Made by a program: the position numbers and the translations under genes
DNA from: Rhizobium sp. J15
Lineage (GTDB): Bacteria > Pseudomonadota > Alphaproteobacteria > Rhizobiales > Rhizobiaceae
Assembly: GCF_002531825.1 (NCBI RefSeq)
Contig: NZ_NWSX01000008.1
Span: 1-64,000, forward strand
Direction of reading: 5' to 3'
Length of the DNA: 64,000 bases
The notes under the pieces: model-generated
The model's input: only the letters and a program-made list of their open reading frames with translations
Told to the model about the DNA's origin: nothing
The model's database searches: none
Shown: positions 63,557-64,000 of the stretch, in pieces
Numbering within the stretch: position 1 is the stretch's first letter
How the letters are laid out: each line of letters starts with the position of its first letter

Positions 63557-64000
63557 TCATTCGAACACCTTGCCGTCGGCCACCGTGAAGACCTGCGCCC
63601 GATCACCGAGTGCGGAGAACATCGCGCGATCCGTGCCGGTCATGAAAGCCTGGCCGCCGAGCCCGTCGATGAGGTCGAACAGCGCGGCGCGGCGGCCCTC
63701 GTCGAGATGCGCTGCGATCTCGTCGAGCAGCAGGATCGGCGCGTGGCCGGTGAGATTGCCGACGAGCCGGGCGTGCGCAAGCACCAGGCCGACGAGCAGC
63801 GCCTTCTGCTCGCCGGTGGAGCAGCGTTCGGCCTCCATCGCTTTTTCGCGATGGTGCACGATGAGGTCGGCCCGGTGTGGCCCCTCCAGCGTGCGCCCCG
63901 CGCCGGCATCGCGGTAGCGGCTCTCGGCGAGTATCGCCGCGTAGTCGTCCTCGAGGTCGACCGAAGGGCGCGAGAATTGGCCGTCCATGAAGCCGGAGAG
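63557..64000 (-). CDS. recF: DNA replication/repair protein RecF (3' part)
   Basis: The C-terminal ~147 residues; the gene continues past the window edge. Seen: GPHRADLIVHHREK, the ABC signature region STGEQKALLVGLVLAHARL, Walker B ILLLDEIAAHLD and TGTDRAMFSAL. RecF binds gapped DNA with RecO and RecR. Stop overlaps ATG 63560 of the next gene. Confidence 0.93.
   Translation of the reverse strand, partial: LSGFMDGQFSRPSVDLEDDYAAILAESRYRDAGAGRTLEGPHRADLIVHHREKAMEAERCSTGEQKALLVGLVLAHARLVGNLTGHAPILLLDEIAAHLDEGRRAALFDLIDGLGGQAFMTGTDRAMFSALGDRAQVFTVADGKVFE

Overview
The window (about 60% GC) looks like the chromosome of a fast-growing rhizobium of the Rhizobium etli / R. leguminosarum group. The basis is an irr-fabA-fabB-fabI block with a Rhizobium-type Irr, the rimP-nusA-ylxR-infB-rbfA-truB-rpsO-pnp cluster, a membrane-anchored CycM-type cytochrome c, and RIME-like mosaic palindromes. 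Species-level assignment is inference; no rRNA or tRNA gene was recognised.

Left edge (1-3.7 kb): the end of a probable integrated element. It carries an HNH nuclease, a small cysteine-rich secreted protein and a complete tyrosine recombinase. Beside the recombinase is a 30-bp sequence ending in GCTCCACCA, as tmRNA genes do, which is a candidate attachment site. A GIY-YIG protein follows.

Accessory envelope/stress region (3.8-29.5 kb): three paralogous membrane proteins with a TolB-like domain (two with C-terminal TPR-like helices, one without); a CYTH phosphatase; a DUF3300/DUF2950 exported pair; a DUF3302-HlyD pair; a SulP transporter, a polyphosphate kinase 2 and an AI-2E family transporter in one direction; a lipoprotein hydrolase translationally coupled to an MscS channel; two AraC regulators, a ROK regulator and several small membrane or periplasmic proteins.

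Core region (29.5-45.5 kb): irr diverges from fabA-fabB-fabI (anaerobic-type unsaturated fatty acid synthesis and enoyl-ACP reduction). Then comes the transcription/translation cluster on the minus strand. Candidate regulatory structures there are a terminator-like hairpin in the rimP-nusA leader, a strong terminator after rpsO and a long hairpin in the pnp leader. An alpha/beta hydrolase sits between truB and rpsO.

Right part (45.5-64 kb): an MFS exporter and a GNAT enzyme; mltB-type transglycosylase and recR; a MOSC gene inserted on the opposite strand between recR and ybaB; dnaX and the SRP RNA; HIT and nudC; a WYL-domain regulator followed by a small ORF and a glyoxalase-fold gene, both preceded by the same 23-bp inverted repeat; pheA, kdsB, cycM, an AEC transporter, a PfkB-family sugar/nucleoside kinase, an SH3 protein, a 2-hydroxyacid dehydrogenase, a GNAT, a ThiF/MoeB enzyme lacking zinc ligands, and recF running off the edge.

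I saw no clearly new multi-gene system. The best leads are the WYL-regulator/operator unit, the nusA-operon attenuator candidate, the three TolB-like paralogs and the small minus-strand transcript candidate near 59.3 kb.
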